Of a stretch of 64,000 bases of DNA, positions 49,755 through 58,368 are shown piece after piece. Location: contig NZ_JADWDC010000010.1 in the NCBI RefSeq assembly GCF_020640915.1, positions 47,022 through 111,021 of the forward strand, read 5' to 3'. The stretch is from Waterburya agarophytonicola KI4. GTDB taxonomy: Bacteria > Cyanobacteriota > Cyanobacteriia > Cyanobacteriales > Xenococcaceae. Under the pieces are notes generated by a model that did no database searches, was not told where the DNA came from, and worked only from the letters and a program-made list of their open reading frames with translations. Positions within the stretch are counted from its first letter, which is position 1. Each line of letters begins with the position of its first letter. A program made the translations under genes and the position numbers.

Positions 49755-49870
49755 GCTTTTTCTCTCCCACTTGAGTATTTATCTCTGCCAAAAGTCTATT
49801 TAGAGTAAAAGGTGCCGAGGGCATAATAATGTTGCCTCAGCACCCAGCAATAGTAGACGATAGTTGAAAA

Positions 49871-51427
49871 TTAGATACTTTCAGTCTCTAAAATCGGTGA
49901 TGTATTAGGCACAACAGTTTTCTCCTCATCATGATGGGCTTCAGCAAACGAGCCTTTAGGCTCTTTGAGTACCACAAAACATAAAGCGGCAACGATCAAC
50001 GCTGCTACACCCATAATTTGGAAAAAGCGCGCAGTAGATGCAGCCTCGATCGCAGGAGTAGGATCTGCACCACCACCTAACCAGCCAGGAAGCAAACTAA
50101 AAATGTTTAGATAGAGTACTGCACCCACGTTACCGTAAGCACCAACGTTACCAGCAACCTGACCTGTAATTCGTTTTTTGACTAAAGGCACAATCGAGAA
50201 TGTCGAACCTTCACCAGCCTGAACGAAGAAAGAACAACACATAACTAGAATTACTGCTAGGGGTAAAGACCAAGTACTGTCTACTTGACTAAAGAGCAGA
50301 TAACCAATACCCATACAGCCAGTTAACACGCCCATAGTTACTTTACGACTGCCTAGTTTATCGGAGATTAACCCACCACCAGGACGAGCAGCCAAATTCA
50401 TAAAGGCATAGCTAGAGGCAATCATCCCTGCTGCTGCTGCGGACAAACTAAACGTTCCTTCAAAAAAGGCAGGAAGCATAGATACAACAGCTAATTCCGA
50501 ACCAAAGTTGACAATATAAGTAAGTTCTAAGATTGCTACTTGAGAAAAGTTATAACGATCTTCTGCGGGGTAACGTTTCTTACCAGTCATTAGATCTTTG
50601 TTGACTACCCAACAGTTGTAAGCCTGGAATAAATACAAACCAAGTAATGCAAGCCAGATAATATACATTGTGCCAGTGCCATATAGCCCCAGCTTCATTA
50701 AACGCCAAGCTACAAGCCCCAAAATTGCACTAAGGGGTATGTTCATCAACATCAACAACCAAAAGTCTTTGGTTGTCGTTACCTCAATACCTCTAGCACT
50801 TGCGGGACGACGGTAAGCTTTACCTGGTGGAGTGTCTTTAGCATTGAAGAGATAAAAGACACCATAAAGGGCTGCAAAAATCCCCGTACCTGCGATCGCA
50901 GCACGCCAGTTGAGAGCCGAACCAGGTGCGCCAAAAGCGAACCAACCAGCAATTAATGCCATAGTGAATGCCGAGAAGGCAGAACCAAAGTTACCCCAAC
51001 CGCCATAAATACCTTCGGCTAAACCAATTTCCTTGGGAGGAAACCACTCTGCAACCATGCGAATACCGATTACAAAACCCGCACCCACAATACCCATTAA
51101 TAAGCGAGAAATTACCAACTGATTGAAGTTCTGCGCTGAAGCAAACATCAAACAGGGAATTGCTGCATACATAAGCAGTAAAGAATAGGTCAACCTGGGA
51201 CCAAACTTATCTAGCAACATCCCGATGATTATCCGTGCGGGGACTGTTAATGCTACGTTACAGATTGCAATGGTGCTAATTTGTTCTTTGGTTAAGTTTA
51301 GATCTGCTCCTACAGTGGTCGCTAAAGGAGGGAAGTTAAACCACACCACAAATGATAAAAAGAACGCAAACCAAGTTATATGTAGAATTTTATATCTACC
51401 CCTGAATTGCCACATTTCTCCGAGCAT
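49871..51427 (-). CDS. nrtP: Nitrate/nitrite permease NrtP (MFS, NNP family)
   Basis: This 518-residue major-facilitator transporter imports nitrate and nitrite. It has about 12 membrane helices. Family blocks include FFLSFVVWFNFPPLA in helix 1, GFVIGIRMVAEWFPPKEIGLAEGIYGGWGN between helices 4 and 5, and NLAARPGGGLISDKLGSRK after helix 8. NrtP-type permeases occur in marine and some filamentous cyanobacteria in place of NrtABCD. The gene is first in a probable nrtP-narB unit behind an NtcA site. Confidence 0.93.
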   Translation of the reverse strand: MLGEMWQFRGRYKILHITWFAFFLSFVVWFNFPPLATTVGADLNLTKEQISTIAICNVALTVPARIIIGMLLDKFGPRLTYSLLLMYAAIPCLMFASAQNFNQLVISRLLMGIVGAGFVIGIRMVAEWFPPKEIGLAEGIYGGWGNFGSAFSAFTMALIAGWFAFGAPGSALNWRAAIAGTGIFAALYGVFYLFNAKDTPPGKAYRRPASARGIEVTTTKDFWLLMLMNIPLSAILGLVAWRLMKLGLYGTGTMYIIWLALLGLYLFQAYNCWVVNKDLMTGKKRYPAEDRYNFSQVAILELTYIVNFGSELAVVSMLPAFFEGTFSLSAAAAGMIASSYAFMNLAARPGGGLISDKLGSRKVTMGVLTGCMGIGYLLFSQVDSTWSLPLAVILVMCCSFFVQAGEGSTFSIVPLVKKRITGQVAGNVGAYGNVGAVLYLNIFSLLPGWLGGGADPTPAIEAASTARFFQIMGVAALIVAALCFVVLKEPKGSFAEAHHDEEKTVVPNTSPILETESI

Positions 51428-51674
51428 TATTTACCTTCCTTTATTGTCAAAATTACCATACTTAAAACTTGAATTTAGAGACTAAATATCAAAGCAGTTA
51501 ACAACTATAAATATCCATTATTTGGCTTTTAAATTATCTATTTCATATGAGGGATAGTTGGTTATTAAAAATATTTGCCTCTGGAGATATTTTCGTTCCT
51601 TAAATAACTTATGTGCAGTTATTTAAGTTGGGTTAATCATGAGGTAATAATTACATTTAAAAAAATGATTTATC

Positions 51675-51688
51675 GTATATTTAGATAC
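51675..51688 (-). promoter_or_regulatory. Consensus NtcA-binding site upstream of nrtP
   Basis: GTATATTTAGATAC matches GTA-N8-TAC exactly. It lies about 250 bases before the nrtP ATG; a T/A-rich -10-like region (around TGTAAT) follows about 20 bases downstream on the minus strand, the usual NtcA-promoter spacing. NtcA activates nitrogen-assimilation genes under ammonium limitation. The rest of the 457-base gap 51428-51884 is AT-rich with no gene seen. Confidence 0.7.
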
Positions 51689-51884
51689 TGAAACTCCATG
51701 AGAACATGATTTGGATGTATTTTTTACATTAAAAATATACTTTTATTGCATTAAAATATTTTTACTCTTGATTTCTACTGGGAAATTAGCGATCGAGCCT
51801 GATTTTCTGCAAACTCAATCGATATTTATTAGGCTAATAGCAGTAATCTAATATAAAATTTACTCCAGTCTTCAAACAGCGGTT

Positions 51885-53078
51885 ATGGTCGAGCAGATTA
51901 AGCCTCAGTATTCTCTATCCTGGATTTCTACAATTGCCGAAATTCCTCAGCTAGCTTGGAATGAATTAGCAAAACCTTTAAACACGCCTTTTTTGGAATG
52001 GGAATGGCTCAACAATATTGAAACTTCTGGTAGCGTTACTCCTCGTGCTGGTTGGCAACCCTGTCATTTGGCAGTGTGGCGCAATAGCCAATTGATTGGT
52101 GCAGCACCACTATATATTAAAGGACATAGTTATGGAGAATTTGTCTTCGACCATCAATGGGCAGATTTATCCCATCGTTTGGGGGTGGAATATTATCCTA
52201 AATTGTTGGGGATGACTCCTTTTACTCCTGCGGTGGGTTATCGCTTTTTAATTGCTCCTGGGGAAGATGAGGAGCAGATTACTGAAATTATGGTGGCGGC
52301 GATCGATAATTTTTGCGATCGCAATCGTCTTTCGGGGTGTAATTTTTTGTTTGTCGATCCTGACTGGCGGGAAATGATGGAAAATCTCGGTTTTCAGAGT
52401 TGGTTGCACCACGGCTATATTTGGTCGAATAATAACTTTAATAGCTTTGATGACTATCTTAAGATGTTTAATACCAATCAACGCAAAAACATCAAGCGAG
52501 AGCGTAAAGCAGTGACTAAAGCTGGTTTGTATACTAAAACCTATGTGGGGGAAGAAATTCCCGCATACCTCTATCCTGAGATCTATCGTTTTTATAGTAA
52601 TACCTGCGATAAATTTTATTGGGGTAGCAAATATCTCACCCGCAAGTTTTTTCAACAGCTTTATCCTAACTATAGCGATCGCGTTTTACTAGTTGTGGCA
52701 TATACCCAAGAAGACGATCGCAACCCTGTAGGAATGTCTTTTTGTGTCCACAAAGGGGATAATCTTTACGGGCGTTATTGGGGTTGCGAAGCAGAATATG
52801 ACTGTCTCCATTTTGAAGCCTGTTATTATAAACCGATTGAATGGGCTATTGAAAACGGGATTAAAATGTACGATCCTGGTGCGGGAGGACGACATAAGAA
52901 AAGAAGGGGTTTTCCTGCTACTCCTAATCATAGTTTACATCGTTTTTATAATCGTCGCATGAGTCAAATCTTGCGTAATTATATTGGCGAAGTTAATCGA
53001 ATGGAAGGAGAAGAAATTGTAGCAATTAATAATAATTTGCCTTTTAATAAACAAGAGATTAATTTTGATTTGAATTAG
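51885..53078 (+). CDS. FemAB/DUF482-type GNAT acyltransferase
   Basis: This 397-residue protein has the double-GNAT architecture of the DUF482 (peptidoglycan-biosynthesis-like) family. Typical blocks are WNELAKPLNTPFLEWEWLNNIETSG at the N-terminus, LVGAAPLY-like AAPLYIKGHSYGEFVFDHQWA, and RKNIKRERKAV in the middle. The C-terminal part has GRYWGCEAEYDCLHFEACYY and DPGAGGRHKKRRGF. Its acyl donor and acceptor are unknown. It sits alone on this strand, divergent from nrtP. Confidence 0.85.
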   Translation: MVEQIKPQYSLSWISTIAEIPQLAWNELAKPLNTPFLEWEWLNNIETSGSVTPRAGWQPCHLAVWRNSQLIGAAPLYIKGHSYGEFVFDHQWADLSHRLGVEYYPKLLGMTPFTPAVGYRFLIAPGEDEEQITEIMVAAIDNFCDRNRLSGCNFLFVDPDWREMMENLGFQSWLHHGYIWSNNNFNSFDDYLKMFNTNQRKNIKRERKAVTKAGLYTKTYVGEEIPAYLYPEIYRFYSNTCDKFYWGSKYLTRKFFQQLYPNYSDRVLLVVAYTQEDDRNPVGMSFCVHKGDNLYGRYWGCEAEYDCLHFEACYYKPIEWAIENGIKMYDPGAGGRHKKRRGFPATPNHSLHRFYNRRMSQILRNYIGEVNRMEGEEIVAINNNLPFNKQEINFDLN

Positions 53079-53097
53079 TTTTTATTTCCAGTTATAG

Positions 53098-53367
53098 CAA
53101 TTATCAATAGGTGAACTAGAAAGCAACGGTCATATTGATTGTTTTTATACTCATTATCAATACCAAGGTAAAGGAGTAGGTACAAAGATTTATCAGACGA
53201 TTGAAAATAAAGCGATCGAGTTAAACTTACCTCGGTTATACCTAGAGGCTAGCATAACCGCAAAACCATTTTTTATTCATCAAGGATTTGTTAAATTAAA
53301 AAAACAGCAAGTAGTTTGTAGGGGAGAAAAGTTTACTAATTATTTGATGGAAAAAAGATTAATTTAA
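53098..53367 (+). pseudogene. Truncated GNAT acetyltransferase
   Basis: An open frame without a start codon begins right after an in-frame TAG at 53095 and ends with TAA at 53367. It reads as the C-terminal part of a GNAT enzyme. The acetyl-CoA loop QYQGKGVGTKIYQTIE follows IDCFYTHY, and the last strand region is LYLEASITAKPFFIHQGFV. The N-terminal strands are missing, so about half the gene is lost. It fills the 314-base gap between two intact genes. Confidence 0.75.
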
Positions 53368-53392
53368 TTTCATTCTATAACAACAAAATAAT

Positions 53393-55198
53393 TTGACCTC
53401 TAGAAGAAGACTCCAAGATATCTTAGTTAATACCCCGTTGCTGCTGCGCCTCGTCTGGCAAGCAACACCACTATATTTATTCCTGTCTCTAGCCATAACG
53501 GGATTACAGTCTGTTATTCCCGCAGTGATGCTGTTGGTTAATAAGAGAATTATAGATCTGGTGATTGCCAATTGGGGTAACGCAAATTTTATCTGGCAAC
53601 CATTAATAGTTTTAGTCGCGATTAGGTTTGGCATTAGTTTACTTGGGGCGGTTTTAAACCAAACCAATCTTTATGTCGGACAGATATTTAACGATCGCCT
53701 GATGCTCTACACTAAATATATTTTATTAGAAAAGTCTGTCCAGTTAGATCTGGCACATTTTGAATCCTCAGAATTTTATGACACCCTCTCCCGCGCCCAA
53801 GACAGCGGTAGTAACTATCCTGTTAGGGTAATTCAAACTTTAACGGGTTTATTTGGTCAGAGTATTACCTTAATTAGTTTATTAGGATTGTTATTTAAGT
53901 TTAATTGGGCTATTGTACCCCTATTATTTTTTACTGCCCTTCCAGCATTTTGGACGAGTATTGTCTATTCGGGTAAACGGTTTTGGATGACGCGAATGGA
54001 AACCGAAAGCGGTCGTTTATCCGACTATATTCAGCGTGTTTTAACTAATCCTAACTTTGCTAAGGAAGTGCGGTTATTTAATCTAGGAGAGCATTTATTA
54101 GGCAAATGGTCAGATATTCGGACAGACTTTAACGGGAAGTCGGCAGCGATCGCTTTTCAATATGCCAAAATGCGCGGTTTATCTGGGATGTTGGTTAACA
54201 GTGGCTTTTATATTGCTTATGGTTGGACTTTGATACAAGCGATCGCAGGCAAAATATCTGTCGGTGACTTTACTATGTACACGGGAGCATTTAGCCAAGC
54301 ACAACAGGTATTACCAGCAATCTTAGAAAATATTGCCAAAATCTACGAAAATAATCTTTATGTTTCCCAATACTTTGAATTTCTCGATTTAAAGCCAGAA
54401 GTAATTAATATTCCCCGTCCTCGACCTTTTCCCAACCCAATTAAGCAAGGATTATCAATTAAAAACGTTACCTTTACCTATCCAGGGGCTACTAAGCCGA
54501 CTTTACGCAATTTGAGTGTAGACATCAAGCCAGGGGAAAGTATTGCCTTAGTGGGCTTGAATGGTGCGGGAAAAACCACTTTATTAAAACTGCTCGCTAG
54601 ACTTTATGATGTGGATTCGGGGACGATAACGATTGATGGCATACCCTTACAAGAAATAAAGCTGTCGGAGTTACATACCAACATTGGAGTATTAAACCAA
54701 GACTTTGCCCGCTACCAACTTAGTGCCAAGGATAATATTGGTTTTGGTAACTTAAAAGAAAGAGATAATCAGCCACGCATTGAGCAAGCAGCCCAAGATT
54801 CTGGTGCAGATCGAGTAGTGGAAGATTTAGCGGAAAGTTACGAAACTCGTCTAGGCAAAATGTTTAAAGGAGGAGTAGATCTTTCGGGGGGACAGTGGCA
54901 GAAAATCGGTATGGCAAGAGCATTTATGACCGATGCACCCATTTTAATTTTAGATGAGCCGACTGCTGCTTTGGACGCGATCGCAGAATACGAATTATTT
55001 GAAAAATTTCGCACTCTAACCGCAGGAAAAATGACTTTTTTTGTCAGCCATCGTTTCTCCACCGTCCAACTAGCAGATCGGATTGTCGTGCTAGAAAATA
55101 GCCAGATTATTGAAGTAGGATCTCACCCTCAATTAATGGCAAAAAATGGATTATATGCCGAGATGTTTAGTCTCCAAGCATCGAGTTACAAAATATAA
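53393..55198 (+). CDS. ABC transporter, fused permease and ATPase (exporter half)
   Basis: This 601-residue half-exporter has an N-terminal six-helix membrane domain (~1-330) followed by an ATPase domain. Walker A is GLNGAGKTTLLK, the signature is LSGGQWQKIGMARA, Walker B is ILILDEPTAALD, and the switch His is in FFVSHRFSTV. It resembles the MsbA/peptide exporter group; substrate is not deducible. The start is a TTG with no clear ribosome-binding site, 26 bases after the GNAT remnant, so translation start is uncertain. Confidence 0.88.
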   Translation: MTSRRRLQDILVNTPLLLRLVWQATPLYLFLSLAITGLQSVIPAVMLLVNKRIIDLVIANWGNANFIWQPLIVLVAIRFGISLLGAVLNQTNLYVGQIFNDRLMLYTKYILLEKSVQLDLAHFESSEFYDTLSRAQDSGSNYPVRVIQTLTGLFGQSITLISLLGLLFKFNWAIVPLLFFTALPAFWTSIVYSGKRFWMTRMETESGRLSDYIQRVLTNPNFAKEVRLFNLGEHLLGKWSDIRTDFNGKSAAIAFQYAKMRGLSGMLVNSGFYIAYGWTLIQAIAGKISVGDFTMYTGAFSQAQQVLPAILENIAKIYENNLYVSQYFEFLDLKPEVINIPRPRPFPNPIKQGLSIKNVTFTYPGATKPTLRNLSVDIKPGESIALVGLNGAGKTTLLKLLARLYDVDSGTITIDGIPLQEIKLSELHTNIGVLNQDFARYQLSAKDNIGFGNLKERDNQPRIEQAAQDSGADRVVEDLAESYETRLGKMFKGGVDLSGGQWQKIGMARAFMTDAPILILDEPTAALDAIAEYELFEKFRTLTAGKMTFFVSHRFSTVQLADRIVVLENSQIIEVGSHPQLMAKNGLYAEMFSLQASSYKI

Positions 55199-55282
55199 TT
55201 TATTTATGTGACGTTTACAACTAGCTCATATTAAAAAATCTGCTGCTGGCGATCGATATCAGTTTTCACCATTGAAACTATA

Positions 55283-56580
55283 TTGACACTCCCCTGCCTG
55301 AAGGCGAGGGGATTCTTCATTCATCCCAGGATAGCTAGAGACAGAATATCTGTCTCCCCGCCAGTGCCTAGTCCAGAAGCAAACACGGTCTGCCCGACCG
55401 CTAAAATGTTCAATGCTGCGTTTTTATCTCTTGGGTTACGAGAGCCACAGCTAGGACAAGTCCACTCTCTAACATCTAGAGGCAGCTTATCTAATATATG
55501 ACCGCATGGATTACAGCGTTTAGAAGATGGAAACCATCTGTCTATTGCTCCTATTGTGCGGTCATGCCATTGACATTTGTATTGGAACTGGCGTAATGCC
55601 TCACCCCAAACGCAATCTGCAATGGCTTTTGCGAGCTTATGATTGCTCATCATGTTTTTTACAGCTAACGTCTCAGTATAGATAGCTTGGTTTTCACGTA
55701 CTAACTGAGTCGTCAATTTGTGCAAAAAGTCTTTTCGACAGTCGGCTATTTTCGCGTGAAGCTTTGCTACTTTTAGTTTTGCCTTATATCGGTTGTTTGA
55801 ACCTTTCTTTTTCTTGGCTAGTCTGCGCTGTAGAGTTTTTAGTCTAGCTTGATATTTTTGGTAGTGCTTAGGATTGCCAGAAGCAAAACCTGTACTAGTT
55901 ACCATCACATCTTTAACACCTAGATCGACACCGATTTTGCCGTCTGTAGCTGACCATTGCTCCAATTCTTCCTCAACCAAGAAAGAGACAAAGTATCTAT
56001 TACTTGGGTCTTTGGAGATGGTTACTGACTTGGGTTGACCAGTAAAATGTCTGCTCCATCTAATCTTTAATGGTTGGGACATCTTAGCTAGAGCCAACTT
56101 GCCGTCTTGCCATTTAAAAGCGTTAGGCGCGTAATGTGCCGACTGCCTACCGTTCTTTTTCTTAAATCTAGGATATTTATTTCTACCAGCAAAGAAGTTG
56201 ATGAACGCAGTATTTAGATGTCTTAACCCTTGCTGTAGCGGTACGGCTGACACTTGTTTCAACCAAGGTTTTTCGGGGTCTTTCTTCAGTTTGGTCAAGG
56301 CATTAGAAGTGTCAGTATAGCTAAGTGAAACATTATCCTGGTAGTAGCTATTAGTTCTTAAAGCCAATGCCCAGTTATACACGAATCTGGTACATCCGAA
56401 CGTCTGCGCCAGTTCTAATCGCTGTGCCAAAGTCGGGTAAAATCTGTACTTAAATCCGCGTAGTTGTCTCATGATATCATTTTACCATGAACATGACTTC
56501 GTTGTAAAATCTCAACCACTACGTTGTCAAGTTCGCTATCATCCCCTGGCTAAAGCGCAGGGGTCTTCCCGCTCACAACA
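55283..56580 (-). mobile_element. IS200/IS605-family element carrying only tnpB
   Basis: The element has one gene, tnpB, and no tnpA. Near each end lies a bulged hairpin of similar design. The right end (55291-55311) has CCCCT-GCC and GGC-G-AGGGG around TGAA. The left end (56543-56563) has CCCCTG-GC and GC-G-CAGGGG around TAAA. IS605-type transposons are moved by Y1 transposases that read such subterminal hairpins, so this copy must depend on TnpA elsewhere. Ends are estimated to within ~20 bases. It lies between the ABC exporter and the TIGR03032 gene and breaks neither. Confidence 0.8.
55321..56472 (-). CDS. tnpB: TnpB RNA-guided nuclease of the IS200/IS605 element
   Basis: In this 383-residue protein the split RuvC triad looks complete: D183 (GVDLGVKD), E267 (YTETLAVKNM) and D349 (NPRDKNAALN). 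A Cys4 zinc finger is formed by C320, C323, C339 and C342. The N-terminal helix-turn-helix opens with FKYRFYPTLAQRLEL. TnpB proteins cut DNA with an omega-RNA made from the 3' end of the gene and the right end of the element. No frameshift or stop is present, so it is probably active or recently so. Confidence 0.93.
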   Translation of the reverse strand: MRQLRGFKYRFYPTLAQRLELAQTFGCTRFVYNWALALRTNSYYQDNVSLSYTDTSNALTKLKKDPEKPWLKQVSAVPLQQGLRHLNTAFINFFAGRNKYPRFKKKNGRQSAHYAPNAFKWQDGKLALAKMSQPLKIRWSRHFTGQPKSVTISKDPSNRYFVSFLVEEELEQWSATDGKIGVDLGVKDVMVTSTGFASGNPKHYQKYQARLKTLQRRLAKKKKGSNNRYKAKLKVAKLHAKIADCRKDFLHKLTTQLVRENQAIYTETLAVKNMMSNHKLAKAIADCVWGEALRQFQYKCQWHDRTIGAIDRWFPSSKRCNPCGHILDKLPLDVREWTCPSCGSRNPRDKNAALNILAVGQTVFASGLGTGGETDILSLAILG

Positions 56581-56588
56581 GATAACGA

Positions 56589-57680
56589 TCAATTATTCAT
56601 GGATAGTCTTTCCTGGGGGACATCGGCTAAAGCAGCATCGGGCAAGACATAAGAACTACCAATTAGTTGTTCGTCCCAGTCAATAATTTCTGGAAAACGG
56701 ATGTTAGGTAATACCCTGACAGCAAATATTTCTTGCACCGCATCTTCAAACTTCAAAAATGCCACCGTTTGGGCTGTTTCCAAATTGACTACCCAGACAC
56801 CACAGATTCTTTCGTCGAGCTTTTCGGTGAGGGGAAGTCCGCTAAAGACAGCGGTTTCTCTTACTTGAGATAGCCCAATAAAAGCTAAGTTACCATAAAA
56901 ATCAATTCCGCGAGTAAAGCCTGGAAAGGTGGTTATAGTTTCTAATTTTCCTGTATCGCGATCGCAAGTTGAAATACTACCCTGTCCTGATTCTAATACC
57001 CAAAGACGCTCTCGATACCAACGGGGTGAATGAGGCATGGAAATCCCGCGACTAATAATTTCATTACTCGCCACATCAATTAAGATCCCGCCATTGGCTT
57101 TATTCTCTCGCCAGCCCCCCATAGTATCCGTTTCCCCCAAGGCAGTGATGTATTTGGGGCTATGGTTGACCATTGCCAAACCATTGAGGTGACAGCGATC
57201 TTCAGGAGTCAGGGCAGTGACAAAGTATGGTCGCCACTGGGGAACAAAGCTATAGTTTTTGTTTAGGGTACAAAGACAAGAAAAACGAGTATTAACAAAC
57301 CAAAGATCGGAATTATTCTTTCCTCCCCATTCCATTTCGTGAATATCAATATCTCCCGTAATATGAGATTTGCGGGGTAAAAAACAAGCATCATGCTTGC
57401 CTTCTGGCTCTACTTTGGCTGCAACTGCGGGAACATTATTTAATTCCCAAATCTGACTGCTACAACCGATCGCAATTTTGTGTGGATCTGCTGCAATTCC
57501 CATCGGTTTTTGAAAGATCCGAAAATGGGTATTAATATAATCTCCATCACCCCGCAAGATAATTAATTTCCCCGCCTGATAAGTAGACACTACTAGGGAT
57601 ATTCCTAACTGACTTAATATATGGGGAAAGTTATTAGTATGAACGCTCCGCATCGGTTCATTGGAGGGGAATTCAGACAT
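56589..57680 (-). CDS. TIGR03032/DUF4915-family protein
   Basis: This 363-residue soluble protein is dominated by beta-propeller-like repeats. Landmarks of the family are LVVSTYQAGKLIILR near the start, DIHEMEWGG, WFVNTRFSCLCTL, HLNGLAMV and RWYRERLWVLESGQGS. Its biochemical role is unknown. Relatives often sit near glycosylation or peptide-modification genes, which is not evident here. Its stop lies about 25 bases inside from the IS element's left hairpin; the C-terminus seems complete. It is 14 bases downstream of the HhH gene. Confidence 0.8.
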   Translation of the reverse strand: MSEFPSNEPMRSVHTNNFPHILSQLGISLVVSTYQAGKLIILRGDGDYINTHFRIFQKPMGIAADPHKIAIGCSSQIWELNNVPAVAAKVEPEGKHDACFLPRKSHITGDIDIHEMEWGGKNNSDLWFVNTRFSCLCTLNKNYSFVPQWRPYFVTALTPEDRCHLNGLAMVNHSPKYITALGETDTMGGWRENKANGGILIDVASNEIISRGISMPHSPRWYRERLWVLESGQGSISTCDRDTGKLETITTFPGFTRGIDFYGNLAFIGLSQVRETAVFSGLPLTEKLDERICGVWVVNLETAQTVAFLKFEDAVQEIFAVRVLPNIRFPEIIDWDEQLIGSSYVLPDAALADVPQERLSMNN

Positions 57681-57694
57681 AATTAATTACTGAG

Positions 57695-58210
57695 TTAAAA
57701 TCGAACATAGTGCATTAGTCGCGATGTTAACTCACGATCTAAGCTTAGACGACTTTGCAGGTCAACTATGTTGCGATATTTGCCGTTTGTTTGAATATCA
57801 GACTGTATTTGACTGGCTAAATCTGCATTTATATCTGGAATTGCTAGAATTTCCACAGTGGAAGCCCTATTAAGATCGATCTTTTCTGGGCTAAGACTGC
57901 TCAGGCGATCGTAATAAGCGAAAGCTAAAATAGGCTCATAAACTTGGAGACGTTGTAGAGGAACATTGATGGCAGCAGCTATATCTTCTAAGGAAAATAA
58001 CTGTATTCCCATCTTAACCAACTCCACTAACGATCGCGCTTGATGAATTGAAAAGCCAGGCAGCCTCAACCAATCATCTACTCCCGCCTGATTGACATCG
58101 ATCTTAATGCCCAATTCTATAGCGATCGCCATCTCTGTTAAAGATTGGAAACGATAATAAGGATCGTTGGCTATTTTATTTCTAATTCTAATCTGAGTTA
58201 GTTTAAACAT
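57695..58210 (-). CDS. ComEA-like helix-hairpin-helix protein
   Basis: About 171 residues carry two HhH-type units: DVNQAGVDDWLRLPGFSIHQARSLVEL near 38-64, and a C-terminal one, DLNRASTVEILAIPDINADLASQI. The pattern matches the DNA-binding repeats of ComEA-family competence proteins, but no signal peptide or anchor is present, so a cytosolic DNA-binding role is more likely. The ATG at 58210 is preferred over a GTG at 58228. The gene is followed by TIGR03032 after 14 bases, an unexplained pairing. Confidence 0.75.
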   Translation of the reverse strand: MFKLTQIRIRNKIANDPYYRFQSLTEMAIAIELGIKIDVNQAGVDDWLRLPGFSIHQARSLVELVKMGIQLFSLEDIAAAINVPLQRLQVYEPILAFAYYDRLSSLSPEKIDLNRASTVEILAIPDINADLASQIQSDIQTNGKYRNIVDLQSRLSLDRELTSRLMHYVRF

Positions 58211-58368
58211 AAATATTGTTTTTTCCACTGCGATCGCATTCCAAAATAGGTTAATCTAAAATACCTTCTGTTTGCTTAATTGGGTTAAAAGCTAGTTTCT
58301 TGGAATGAAGCGAATTCACAAAGAACATAACATAAACATAATAGTGTAAATTTTATTTTTGAGTAATT

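Noticed and set aside
58214..58230. TTTTCCACT near dnaN as a DnaA box and possible origin
   Set aside because: A single box with one mismatch; a perfect TTTTCCACA occurs near 15870 inside rnc by itself. No cluster or AT-rich unwinding region was seen, so no origin is claimed.
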